A DNA stretch of 64,000 nucleotides from Gonatopus flavifemur (taxonomy: Eukaryota; Arthropoda; Insecta; Hymenoptera; Dryinidae). The stretch covers positions 39,716,001-39,780,000 of the forward strand of contig JAFFJZ010000004.1 in assembly GCA_018340375.1 (NCBI GenBank), written 5' to 3'. The notes under the pieces are model-generated. The model saw only the letters and a list, made by a program, of their open reading frames with translations. It had not been told where the DNA came from and ran no database searches. A program made the translations under genes and the position numbers. This document shows positions 34,260 to 45,065 of this stretch, piece by piece (the stretch's first letter is position 1; every line of letters starts with the position of its first letter).

Positions 34260-34578
34260 CCCAAGGAGCAACAAAAGTTCCAAGTATATACGAAATAGAA
34301 AACGTTCGTAGAATGTACGAATGAGATACGAAAAACATATAATGAAAGTTCATAGAATATTCGAATGAGACTGTTTTAAATATACTTAGAACGTACATAG
34401 TACATCCGAAATGTACGATATTCATTCAATCGACGTTCGGTTGACGTACCGTCGTATATTCGATAACATACGTTCGATGAATATGCATAGCACCTATGAA
34501 GCGGTCTCATCGGAATGTGCATAGAACATATTCCGAATATTCGAAGAAAGTTCATAGTATATTCTGGTACTACTTGGG
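34260..34578. repeat. CCCAAGCAGCA-family MITE, copy 2 (inverted)
   Basis: It is 319 bp, in the opposite orientation to the other two copies, with AA on both sides (34258-34259, 34579-34580). The ends are slightly degraded (cccaaggagca, tactacttggg). Confidence 0.8.
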
Positions 34579-34721
34579 AATTGAATTCATTGGGTATTAA
34601 AATAAGAATATTTTACGTTTGGAATTAGATTCGTTAGGAGATTAGCCGATTGGATTCTATAGTAGGGAATGATTCATATGGCGATACAGGATGGTGATCA
34701 CAATGAAGAATTGATATACAA

Positions 34722-35224
34722 CCCGAAGAGAACATGAAGCTTCAGCAAACGTTCAAATTAGATCTGCATAGATCGGGTCGAAGGTTCATGAAAGATAATT
34801 TTTAGATTCATAAACGTTTAACAAAGGTTCTACGAACATTGAAATGTCCGCCTCCAAATGCCTTCAGGAAACGTACATGTAACGTTCGTTGAAGGTTCAT
34901 CGAAGGTTTGATAAAGCTTCACAAAAATATCTATACTCAGATTAATTTCCAATAATTCACATGAATAATCAATCAAATGATGAACATAAATTGATGAAAA
35001 TTAATATAAGTTTAGATATTTTTGTGAAGCTTTATTACACCTTCGATGAACCTTGAATGAGCGTTCCATCTACGTTTCCTGAAAGTATTTCGAAGCGGAC
35101 ATTTTAACGTTCGTAGAGCCTTTGTCAAACGTTTGTGAATCTAAAAATGAGCTTTCATGAACCTTCTGCCCGATCTATACAAATCTAATTTGAACGTTCG
35201 CTGAGGCTTCATGTGCTCTTCGGG
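34722..35224. repeat. CCCGAAG-family foldback MITE, copy 6
   Basis: It is 503 bp with AA on both sides (34720-34721, 35225-35226). Same loop type as copy 4. The next satellite unit shows the uninterrupted target (tatgcaagttacactattccg against tatacaagggacagtattccg), confirming the 2-bp duplication. Confidence 0.85.
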
Positions 35225-35568
35225 AAGGGACAGTATTCCGAACGAGTTGTAAACAGGGATCGCATAATTGATCCAATCAGAGTCCATAGGGATTGAGCCG
35301 ATTGGACACATCTGTGGGCAATTGGGTTTCCTCCGGGGATAGGCTCTATTTTTCAATCGGACTCGATCCGGGCATGACCAACTGGATTCTATAGTACCCA
35401 ATTATTCATATTACGATTTGGAATCGAAATCGCATTGAGACACTAATATGCAAGTTACACTATTCCGAATGAGTTATAAACAGGAATTACACAATTGACC
35501 CAATCAGAGTCAATCGAGGTTCAGCCGAAGCGATACACCTATAGGCGAATGGAATTTTATCGGAGATA

Positions 35569-35886
35569 CCCAAATAGCACCAGAATATACTATAAACGTT
35601 CTTCGAATATTCGAAATATGTTCTATGTATATTCCAATGAGACCGTTTCATAGGTGCTATGCATATTCATCGAACGTATGCAATCGAATATACGACGGTA
35701 CGTCAATCGAACGTCGATTGAATGAATATCGTACATTTCGAATGGCCTATGTACGTTCTAAGTATATTTAAAATAGTCTCCTTTGAATATTCTATCAACG
35801 TTCATTATATATTCTTCGTATCTTATTCGTACATTCTACGAACGTTTATATTTCGTATATACTTTGAACTTCTGTTGCTGCTTGGG
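35569..35886. repeat. CCCAAGCAGCA-family MITE, copy 3
   Basis: It is 318 bp with TA on both sides (35567-35568, 35887-35888). The upstream satellite unit at about 35333-35360 shows the empty target (ggggataggctctatttttc), matching the rejoined flanks ggagatagggtctactcctc. Confidence 0.85.
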
Positions 35887-36070
35887 TAGGGTCTACTCCT
35901 CAATCGGAATCAGTAGGCCGATGACCAAATGGATTCTATAGTATTCAATGATACATATGACGATTCGGAATCGTAATCACGTGGAAACACTGTCATGTAA
36001 GTTATACTATTTCGAATGAGTTGGAAACAGGACTCGCACAATAGACCCAATCAGAGTCAGTCACAGTGGA

Positions 36071-37280
36071 AAAAGAAAGAATGTTTAAAAATTTTTTTTT
36101 ACCGATTTTAGATTCTTTACATCATTTTGTAAAAATGAAGAGAAAAAAACATCCTTCGTCGTCTGCTTCATAGCTTAGTACTTGAAAGATTCAGTTATTC
36201 GTGATCGTCCGGATTGAGTAGGTGATATGTTACCTTCAGAATGTAGATACTATCTCATTGAATGAATTATCGAATGAATCATCCAACCGACGTTCGTGAG
36301 ATTTCGTTCGCAAAGGAAAATTCGAATCGAGCAAAAACCTATTCTATTCGATTTGAAGGCTCTATGCTTTCCTATAGACTTTCTCATGATTTAATATCCA
36401 ATCACGTCAAAAATATCAGCCACTCATTCATTGGAACGTGCGAATGAATCGGCGGGACACTTAATCAATCCTATTGAGATGAGGATGTCGGTATCACTGA
36501 ATACTAAAACCGAATCCAAATTCATGTGACAGCGTTCATTCATTCTCGATGGGTTTATCCATCATGCACTGATTCAGTACGTGACATCTTGAGTATTGCC
36601 GACGGTACCTGCACAGTGTGCACGTTGCACGAAGCGGTATTCAAATAAATCTGGGATTTTCATTTTGGATCAATTCAATAAGGGAATAAAGTGGATCAAG
36701 CATCGCTTCGCGCACAGTGCACATTATGCACGTACTGTCGGAAACACCTCTTCTGTCAAAACAACACAACAGATACAATTTCATTGAATAAATCTTCGAA
36801 TGCCTCATTCAATTTATCTCAGTCACATCGCTCCTGTCACTTGATTGCATGCTTTGACGGTGTTTCAAGCACGTTCGATTCCCACTCTGGATAACTTGGA
36901 GAGTTCGGGATGTCCTCAGGCGCCAAATCACGGTTTTCAAAATTTGTACATTCTCCTAATTAACTTTGCAAGCGCTTTTCTTGTACTCTCGTTTGCATAT
37001 TTCATTCTCATCTGGGATTTGTTTTGTTGAAATAATATATTTTTTAATTGATTCAACCACTTTTGAATGGTTAATTTTTTGAATTATAGTTAAATCAATG
37101 AAAAAATGAATCCATATGTGCTTACAAGTTGAAGTGTCATTTCAGCTAATGTTTTTTTTCCGTGTGGGGTCAATCCCTGTTGTGAACAGTCCAGATAACA
37201 TGTAAGCTTGTCACAACCTTGTCAAACTTGTCATTCGATTGCATTCGACTTGCTATTGACAACCTTGTCAAGTTAAGGTT
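36071..37280. other. Unique stretch with a 160-bp hairpin
   Basis: An imperfect hairpin lies at about 36596-36750 (gccgacggtacctgcacagtg mirrored by cacattatgcacgtactgtcgg). A weak tRNA-like B box (GTTCGATTCCC) occurs at 36873-36883. No gene is recognised; short open frames are unsupported. Confidence 0.4.
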
Positions 37281-37745
37281 CACTGTTAGAGAAATCTGCC
37301 TTAAACTTAACAATAATATTATGAAGTTCTTTTACATAAACATTTTATTAAATTTCATACGAAATTTTTTATGAAATTCCATATTTCCATATTAAATTTA
37401 AGAACGACTATTAAATTTAATATGAAAACATGAAATTTCGTACAAAATTTCGTATGAAATTTAATAAAATGTTTATGTAAAAAACTTCATAGGGGAGAGT
37501 TGCCTTGATTGGACCATCGCCTTGGATGGACCACCACCTTTTATTGCCAAAGGAAAAAACTTAGATTTCTTCCAATCATACAGCGATAATGTCACATTAA
37601 TGAACATTATCACTTTATGATTAGAAGAGATTCAAGTTTTTTCCTTTGGCAATAAAAGGTGGTGGTCCATCCAAGGCGATGGTCCAATCAAGGCAACTCT
37701 CCCCTAATAGTATTGTTAAGTTCCAGACAGATTTTTCTAACAGTG
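37281..37745. repeat. CACTGTTAG foldback containing a second foldback
   Basis: The left end cactgttagagaaatctg is mirrored by cagatttttctaacagtg. Long inner arms (acataaacattttattaaatttcatacg and mirror) form a strong hairpin. TT lies on both sides. The right arm is interrupted at 37492-37704 by another palindromic element. Confidence 0.8.
37492..37704. repeat. Foldback with perfect 71-bp arms, termini GGGGAGAGTTGCC
   Basis: It is 213 bp. The two arms (37492-37562 and 37634-37704) are perfect reverse complements. TA lies on both sides (37490-37491, 37705-37706). Removing it with one TA restores the outer right arm exactly against the outer left arm (aacttcataata.tattgttaag). Perfect arms suggest a recent insertion. 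Confidence 0.9.
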
Positions 37746-37857
37746 TTGCTATAATTTTAACGCAAGGATTTAGTAAGCTTATACCCTTGTCGTGTGTCAA
37801 CTATAGTAACCTTCCCGTGAATTTTGTCACGAGCTTGCCTGAGCACATTGCAGCTAG

Positions 37858-38715
37858 GTTAAGGGGGGATCCTACTATAGGAGACCTCAAAAAAGCGTCT
37901 TTTTGAAGAATGTTTTTATATACCAAAAAAATAATTGAATAAAACGAACTTTTTGGAGTATATTTGTGCATGTTTCAAGTTGATAAAAAACTTTTTTTCC
38001 AATGAGAAATAACGAGGGAAAGTGTCTTTTCTCCAGTTTTAATTTTTATGCTCATTAGCCTGGTTAAAAGTACCCATTGATTCTGACCAATTCTCATTAA
38101 ATTACAATTCAACGAGGACAATGTTCTGACCAAATCTCATTGAACTTCATTTGTCAGATTGAATGGATTCTTTTAACCAGGGTATAAACTAGTGGGAGTG
38201 ATTGCAAAAAAATTAGACGTCCTATTGAAATGAACCAAAGCTTGTTATTTTCAGTTTCGTATCCTCTTCTATTTGAACCTAAGAAGTTAATGGAAAATTA
38301 TGTCTAAGCAATTTTTATAGCAACTTTAAGTGATTATTCTTCTTTCAAAAAGAACTGTTTTTCTTTCAAACTCCGAGCAAATTTTGAATTACACGATTTC
38401 TTCCGGGGTTTCTTGGTTCACATACAAGAATGATGTATGAAAATTGAAATGCCGTTTGGTTTTTCTGTTTTAGCTGAGAAATACGACTTGTATCTTTCCC
38501 ACCGATATAAGACTTGGATTTCGAGACGCCCCACGAATGTGGACATATAACTCTTACACATATGATCTTTTCACACTAGAAAAAATTTTTTTATTTACTC
38601 GAAAAATATATGAAAGTACCCTGAAAAGTTTCTTGGATAAAATCATTTTTTTGATACCTCAAAAAATTCTAAAAAAAAACCCACTATTTTGAGGCCTCCT
38701 AAAGCAGGACCCCGC
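37858..38715. repeat. Foldback with short terminal arms
   Basis: The left end (ttaaggggggatcctactataggagacctcaaaa) is loosely mirrored by the right end (ttttgaggcctcctaaagcaggaccccgctcaa). A CCTGGTTAAAA MITE lies inside at 38058-38182. The rest of the interior is AT-rich and non-coding. Confidence 0.45.
38058..38182. repeat. CCTGGTTAAAA-type MITE, short copy
   Basis: It is 125 bp, with ends GCCTGGTTAAAAG and CTTTTAACCAGGG and TA on both sides. It contains the gaccaaatctcattgaa phrase of the family. Confidence 0.7.
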
Positions 38716-40064
38716 TCAAATTGCTATCTGGGAAAGGATGTAGTTTCGCCAGTTTCCATGGGATTTTATATGTGTATTTTCCAAGTAACGTATGAATGTC
38801 TATAGCTTTCTTTGCGAACCTTCCGAGCATGTTGAATTTTCTATGCATCCTATTCTGTGAACATTCTCAGCATGCAGTACGAATGCCGTGTCACTAAGGT
38901 TGAAGCAGTGTCTACGAGACTGTATGAGATTTTACGAGGCTTATAACAGGGTGTCTATTCCTTGAAGTTCCTCTCTCTGCTCAAAAGATTCGATTCAAAC
39001 CGATTAATTGGTCAATCAGTATGAATCACATTTTTGTCCAGGAATTTTCCTTTTCGATCTTATTCGAACCGACTATATTTGAATGAGATCGAACAGGAAA
39101 ATTCCCGGACAAACTGATTGACGAGTTAATAAGTTTAAATCGGATTTCTGATGTAGGGCTTCCCCTCATTGTTTAGTCTATTCAATGAAAAAGTATGATT
39201 GATCAATTCCGTTGAATCTCAAGGATCGGTAGGCACCCTGTTTAATGTTAACTGGTATATTTAAATTGGCACCAACAGCTTTCCTTATCAGATCCCATAA
39301 AAACAGATGAAACGCAGAAACTTATGTGGATTTGAAACAATATCTATGAGGTTTTACCTGAATTGGTCAGGATTTTGGATAGAAATTTCCTTGATTGTAA
39401 AGTGGGCCTTGTCCGGGCTCAGACCACTTCAACTTGGGTCTGAACGGGGCCTAGAATGCGCCGATTTTTCTCGCCTCCCCCTCCCGGGATGTTACATCAG
39501 GGATCCCAAATACTGAAATTTCATTACATTTAAATGAATTGTTCTTTATGCGTTTCCTTTTGCCAGAATTTCCATCAGCTCATCAATTTGATTTCACTTT
39601 CCAGGATCTTGATCTGAAGACAAGAAGGTTTTGATGATATTCAAGCATTACAATCATTATCAAATTCTGACCAAGATCCCCAACAGAACGTAAGCAACGT
39701 AAGTTAATTTTACATTGATTGTGAGTTGACACACCTTTAATGACGGTTCATCGAACGTTTGAATGTCCGCACTTCCAATCCGTGTTCTCTTCACGGTAAA
39801 AAGAACCAGAGGGCTCCGCCTCCTTCAAAATTCGTTTCGCTCAGCAGTCCGATCCCCTTCAAAATTCGTTTCGCTCATTTTGAATGGATTGTAGCCCACA
39901 TATGCTCGCTTCGCTCGCATTTTGAACAATTCAGATATCCGGGGATATATGGGAAGGCACTCATCGGTTTTTCCCTCAATTGAGAAACTTTGTGAATGTC
40001 ATGTTCAGAAAGCCTGGAACTTATTGCCTACCATCCTTTATACCATCCCCAAATAATTCAGAAA
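38716..40064. other. Non-coding stretch with a partial foldback
   Basis: The interval 38978-39158 is a diverged relative of the element at 63225-63528 (ccgattaattggtcaatcag, then ttttgtccaggaattttcc and mirrors). At 39822-39877 the phrase ccttcaaaattcgtttcgct occurs twice, 34 bases apart. No gene. Confidence 0.4.
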
Positions 40065-40315
40065 CACTGTGAAAAATAATCGGAATTTTCCTGTGTACAT
40101 CAATCGGAAAATTCCAATCACCGATTAGGAAATCAATTTCCGGTACATTTATATGAAATTTCCCATACATTTATCTGAAAATTCCAAACTTTATGGGATT
40201 TCTCCCAACATTTAACAGTAAGTCTCCAGACAAGTTGGGAAAATTCCTAACGCATGTATGTGTTAATTACTTCACATAAATATATAGGAATTTTCCGATA
40301 AAATTTTTTACAGTG
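40065..40315. repeat. CACTGTGAAAAA-type MITE, uninterrupted copy
   Basis: It is 251 bp with ends CACTGTGAAAAAT and TTTTTTACAGTG and AA on both sides. The interior consists of ggaaatttcc/ggaattttcc words. Serves as the model for the split copy at 21562-22685. Confidence 0.75.
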
Positions 40316-41300
40316 AACATTACCTGGAGAACTTTAGAATTTCAACTGTCCTGGTGGAAATGAAGCCTGGAAGCGCGACGAAAGCATAAGTTGAAAGTAA
40401 TTCAAGCGTAATAAGCGTAATGAAGGGTTATTTCGGCGTAATTTAGAAATGAATCCGAATATTTTCAGGCTGCATTTGTTTCAATGGCTACTTCCTTCAC
40501 TTTTGGATTCTCACTAGTGCGCAGTTGTCATAACGTCAACCAGCTCTTGAAGAGTCTTCGGATGCAGTGAAGCTTACACGGGAGGCTCGAAATTATTATT
40601 TTCTTTCAACGTTGGAGCCCAGGATTTGATTCAGCACCCTTGAAAATCCCTAGAACCCGTGTTACATATGACAATATAATTTTGTTCATTAGAGCCGGAA
40701 TGACTATATTCACGTGTGCCATATTGGATTCGCCGTCTTGAATTCGTTTTTTGACGTCAGATTCGAATTCAGCGCCCTCGAAAACCCCCAGAACCCATGT
40801 TTCATATAAATCTGTCCACAAATGCGAAGTTGACTGAATTCACGTCCGCCATCTTGGATCCGCTACCTTGAAGTCGGGATTTGACTCCAGATTCGGATTC
40901 AGCACCCTCGAAAACCCCAAGGACCCATGTTTCATGATAATTCAACGATCCGAGCCAAGATAAAGAATATTCAAAAACTGCGTAAAAAATGAGGTGTATA
41001 TACATGTATACAGCGAAGAAAATTTTCTCCGAGATCACCTATTTTATCAGGAAAAAATAAAAAAAAAATAGAAGGACTTGTCCGATTGCAATAAAAAAAA
41101 AGGGTCCTTGAGGAAGGGTTTGAAGAATACTCTATAAATTTCATCCAATTTGGTCCACTCGGTCCAGAGGTATCCTAAATACAGACAGACAGACAGGCGG
41201 ACAGACATACAGACAGGCGGACAGACATGCAGACAACCCCACGGATTATCAATCAGTATTGCATGAAATGAAAAACTATCCAATTTCCAATTGGATTACT
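40316..41300. repeat. 130-138-bp tandem repeat and CAGA microsatellite
   Basis: The phrase cagc(a/g)ccct(t/c)gaaaa starts at 40632, 40770 and 40900, followed each time by (c/g)acccatgtttcat-like sequence. Spacings are 138 and 130 bp. At about 41183-41234 lies a cagacagacaggcgga microsatellite. Open frames rich in SVRLSV are translations of this microsatellite. Confidence 0.6.
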
Positions 41301-42159
41301 CAAATATTTTAGAAGATACGGTCAGAGCGTACGATAGCGGGTGCAATAGGCACTCCGTGCTGGGTATACCGATGAGTGCCTAAAAACTTGATTTCGATTA
41401 GAATATGAGCTGAATTTAAGATGCAGCCGAAAGAAGACTCATTAGACTTAAAGTCAGCCACTGGAAAACCTTCTCAAACTCAAACAAGAATACAGCTTAC
41501 ATTAATCTCTATTGAACTGAAATTAAAACTGATTTTGAACTGAAATTCAAAGCGAATTGTTCCTGATAAATGGGTTCGTCCATTGTTTTTTGTTTCGTTC
41601 CACTCAACATGGTGTTACCTATCGACGATGAGGAATATGTTTGTGTTTATTCGGAGGATACAAAAAAAATTTCCCTGTTCTGTGAATTTATTCACTTCAC
41701 TTGTTGACTTTCCAATTATATCGTGATCGTAGTTTTTGAAGATTGAACATCTTTAATCCTCATCGGGAGATTTGAACCCACGTTGTGGCTGGAATGATCT
41801 GTCTTAGTCCTTTGGGTTTAACTACTTCGCCATGGTACTGTTTCGATCGACGGATTTGATAAATCATTCCATAATAATATAATTTGATAGTATGTGTAGT
41901 GTGAAGTCAAAAATAAATTTGGAAAACATTTGACGGGGACTGAGAATTAGTGCAAATATGAATACCTCCAAAAGTTTGAATTAATTCCAATTTGTGTTGT
42001 AACGTTGAAGTGGAACTGTCGAAATGAAAAATCCATCAATAGTGCGGAAAATCCAATAACAAGCTTCCACGAAGTTGGCATTACATATTGTTCCTGAATT
42101 TGTTAGGCACCTTGAATAATAAATGAAAAACTCAAAATAATTTGACTGAATTGAAAGTG
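41301..42159. other. Non-coding stretch with a tRNA-like sequence
   Basis: At 41761-41835 on the minus strand a tRNA-like sequence has an A-box-like TGGCGAAGTAGTTAAACC and the B box GGGTTCAAATCTCC. It could be a SINE head or decayed tRNA. Otherwise nothing is recognised. Confidence 0.4.
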
Positions 42160-42433
42160 TACACGGAGAGAAAAAAATTTGCTGACGCAGCAAATCGAGG
42201 TATTATAGATAGAATAGCAAAATTTTTTGCTGACCGAGCTAAAAATTTGCTATAACAGCAATCGCGTTAGCTACGACAGCAATTTTTTAGCTGTGGCAGC
42301 AAAAAAGTTTGCTCCGCCAGCAAATTTCCAGTATTATATACAGAATAGCAAACGAATTTTGCTGGGATAGCAAACATCTTTTGCTGCCACAGCTAAAAAT
42401 TCGCTGTCGCAGCTAACAAGATTGCTGGAACCT

Positions 42434-44768
42434 CTTCTAGTTTGACCATTCATTTTTCCTTCCAATATTGTTTTCAATAGGCTATCATGCCTTAATGTGT
42501 GTCCTATCAGATTACTTCTTCTTTTCACGACCTGTCTCAAGAGACTTCTTTTTTCATTCACCTTCTCAAGTACTTCTTCATTTCTTACTTTCTCCATCCA
42601 CTTTATTCTAAGCATCTTTCTATAACACCACATCTCAAAAGCTTCGAGTCTTCGTTGGTCCGTTTTTCCAATTGTCCAAGTTTCGCAACCATATAATGCT
42701 GTGCTCCACACGTAACTCTTCAAGAATTTCTTCCTTACTGCTAAGCTAATATTCTTCGAACATAGTAACTGTTTCTTTTGGTGGAAAGCCTGTTTCCCTT
42801 GTGCTCTTCTTGCTCTTATACACGGAGAGAAAAAATTTGCTGACGCAGCAAATCAAGGTATTATATATAGAATAGCAAAATTTTTTGCTGACCTAACTAA
42901 AAATTTGCTATAACGGCAATCTTGTTAGCTACGACAGCAAAAAATGTTTGCTCCGCCAGCAAATTCTCAGTATTATATACAGAATAGCAAACAAATTTTG
43001 CTGGGATAGCAAACATTTTTTGCTGCCACAGCTAAAAATTCGCTATCACAGCTAACAAGATTGGTGGAACAGCAAATAGTTTGCTGTTACAGCAAAAAAT
43101 TTGCCGCTCTGGCAAAAGGAACCCAGCAAAAGTAGATTTCGCTGCCACAGCGAATTCCTTTTTCTCCGTGTATCTCTTTCGCTTTTACCGTTTTCTGTAA
43201 TTATGCTTTCTAGATATTCAAATTCCTTGACTTGCTGAATTGTCTCTGCATCTATTTTGACTTTCGTTCTTCTTGATGTTTTCGCTGTTGTACAAATCAT
43301 GAATTTTGTTTTGTCGTTATTTATATTCATACAATATTTGTCTAGTAATATGTTTTTCATAGTTTTGAGAGTATTTTCTAACTCAGCACCACTCGTAGCT
43401 AATATAGCTATGTCATCCGCAAATTTCAACATGCTGACATTTTCACCTTGAATCTGTAATTTCAATGGCACTTGCTCCTTCACTTCGTTCATTGCTTCTT
43501 CTATATACAAATTGGAAATCAGTGGCGATAGTGAGCATCCTTGTCTCACCCCTCTTCTAATTGGTGCTCCTCCTTTCTGACCTTCTATTTCTATTATTGC
43601 GGCTTGATTCTTATATAATTCATATATTATTCTCCTATCCCTGAAATTGATTCCTACCTTTTTCAAAATCGTAAACATCTTCTCCCAATCTACATTATCG
43701 AATGCTTTTTGTATATCTACAAAACCTATATACACAACTTTTTTAACTCTAGACTTTTCTCTACCACTGTTCTCAGTTCTAATATTGCTTCCCGCGTTCC
43801 CCTATTTTTCCTGAAACCGAACTGATCTTCTGCCAATCTACTCTCTATTTTATTCTCTTTTCTCCTGTATATGATTTTTGTCAGTATTTTCGAGGCATGT
43901 GAAGTTAAACTAATCGTTCTGTAGTTCTCGCATTTGTCTGCTCCTTGTTTTTTTGGAATGGCGACAATTTTATTCTTCTGGAAATCTTTCGGTACTTCGC
44001 CTATTTCGTACATATCTTTGACCAAATCAAACAGTGCGTCACGAGTTTTCTGACTAGAGGCTTTGATGAGGTCCGCACTTATGCCATCTATTCCTGGCGC
44101 TTTATTATTTTTCAATTCTTTTAAAGCCCTGTCGAATTCTGATCTCAAAATTGAATCTCCCAATTCTTCTTCATCGACATCTTCCTCCCTCTCTAAAAAT
44201 CCTATATTATCGCTCCCTTTATACAGATCTTCCAAATGATTAATCCATTGTTCTGTTTTTTCCTCCGTCCTTATCAATTTTCTCCCTAGAGAATTTCTAA
44301 TCTTACTGCTTCTAGATTTCATTTGTCCAAAAAATCCCTTGAACATCCTATATGCTCCATCAATTTTCCCTGAATGTAATCTCACTTCTATATCTTGACA
44401 TTTTCCCTCCAACCATTGTTCTTTTGCTTTCCTTGATTCTCTGATTCTTTTATTCCTCAGTGCCTTAAACGTTTGCTGGTCTTGTTCACTATTCTTATTC
44501 TTGTACTTCCTCCTTTCATTAATCAAATCGAGAATTTCTTCTGTTATCCATGGTTCCTTAGGCTCTATCTCATTGTTCTTCAAAATTTCATCTGCACATT
44601 GCTCTATGTTCCCCTTCATATTTGTCCACCTACTCTCTATTTCCAAGTCTTTCTCTTGTCGATCCTCCAATTTTTCGTCCAACATCACTTTGAATGCCTC
44701 TCGTGTTTTTCCTTGTTTGAGATTCTTCAAATTCCATCTTTTTTGCATTTTCCTTTTCTTTTTCAGAG
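42434..44768 (-). pseudogene. Internal fragment of a non-LTR (LINE) reverse transcriptase
   Basis: Read on the minus strand, the fragment starts inside the linker before the polymerase domain. It shows the conserved NNKAPGIDGI and FRKNRGTREA motifs (43726-44748), then GFVDIQKAFDNVDW, RQGCSLSP and the catalytic FADD (43412-43423) in 43052-43735, and finally SYVWSTALYGCETWT and RLEAFEMWCYRKMLRI (42434-42723). An A6 run at 43739-43744 shifts the frame between the first two parts. A 350-bp MITE (42821-43170) separates the second and third. There is no endonuclease domain, no C-terminus with stop, no 3' untranslated region and no tail; the protein phase runs directly into MITE sequence at 42434. 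Clade cannot be assigned with confidence (RTE/L1-like motifs). Confidence 0.85.
42821..43170. repeat. CACGGAG foldback MITE, uninterrupted copy inside the RT fragment
   Basis: It is 350 bp with ends CACGGAGAGAAAAAATTTGC and CCTTTTTCTCCGTG and TA on both sides (42819-42820, 43171-43172). It is more than 90% similar to the parts of the host copy at 42162-44859. It lies in the same orientation as its host. Confidence 0.85.
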
Positions 44769-44861
44769 CTTGCTGTCACAACAAAAAATTTGCTGCTCTG
44801 GCAAAAGGAACCCAGCAAAAGTAGATTCCGCTGCCACAGCGAATTCTTTTTTCTCCGTGTA

Positions 44862-45065
44862 ATTGATTAAGGCACATATAAATGTGTACGTATAAACAAT
44901 TTTAATACTGAAAATGAAAGAATTCTAATTTATTTTCAGATCCTTTTGACTGAATTACCATCAAACTCTACATGGCTGACTATAAGATATGCATTGCTGA
45001 TAATCAGCACATTATCCGATTTAATTGAATTTAATACGGCCATAACTCTTTTTCATCCCATATTA
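44862..45065. other. Non-coding spacer
   Basis: No gene or repeat recognised. Confidence 0.3.

Larger units (their letters stand above)
33581..36070. repeat. Degenerate 228-bp satellite interrupted by three MITEs
   Basis: Units can be followed by tattccgaa(c/t)gagtt at 35232 and 35461 and tatttcgaatgagtt at 36007. Spacings are 229 bp and, after subtracting a 318-bp MITE and its 2-bp duplication, 226 bp. Shared phrases are ccaatcagagtc, ggattctatagta and cggaatcg. Sequence from 33590 to 34700 shows looser relatives (ttggattc, caatcagaa). MITEs interrupt it at 34260, 34722 and 35569. No gene. Confidence 0.65.
42162..44859. repeat. CACGGAG foldback MITE carrying a reverse-transcriptase fragment
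   Basis: It begins CACGGAGAGAAAAAAATTTG and ends with TTTTTTCTCCGTG; TA lies on both sides (42160-42161, 44860-44861). The MITE parts (42162-42433 and about 44769-44859) correspond, in order, to the uninterrupted copy at 42821-43170 and consist of TTGCTG/CAGCAAA words. At the join about 10 bases of the MITE are missing. Between the two parts lies an internal piece of a LINE coding region. Confidence 0.75.

Noticed and set aside
41047..41283. Frame containing SVRLSVC repeats
   Set aside because: Translation of the CAGA microsatellite.
42434..44768. Ordinary LINE insertion
   Set aside because: Neither a 3' end with tail nor LINE-type duplications of the target are present; both boundaries are in coding sequence. 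Kept as a captured fragment.
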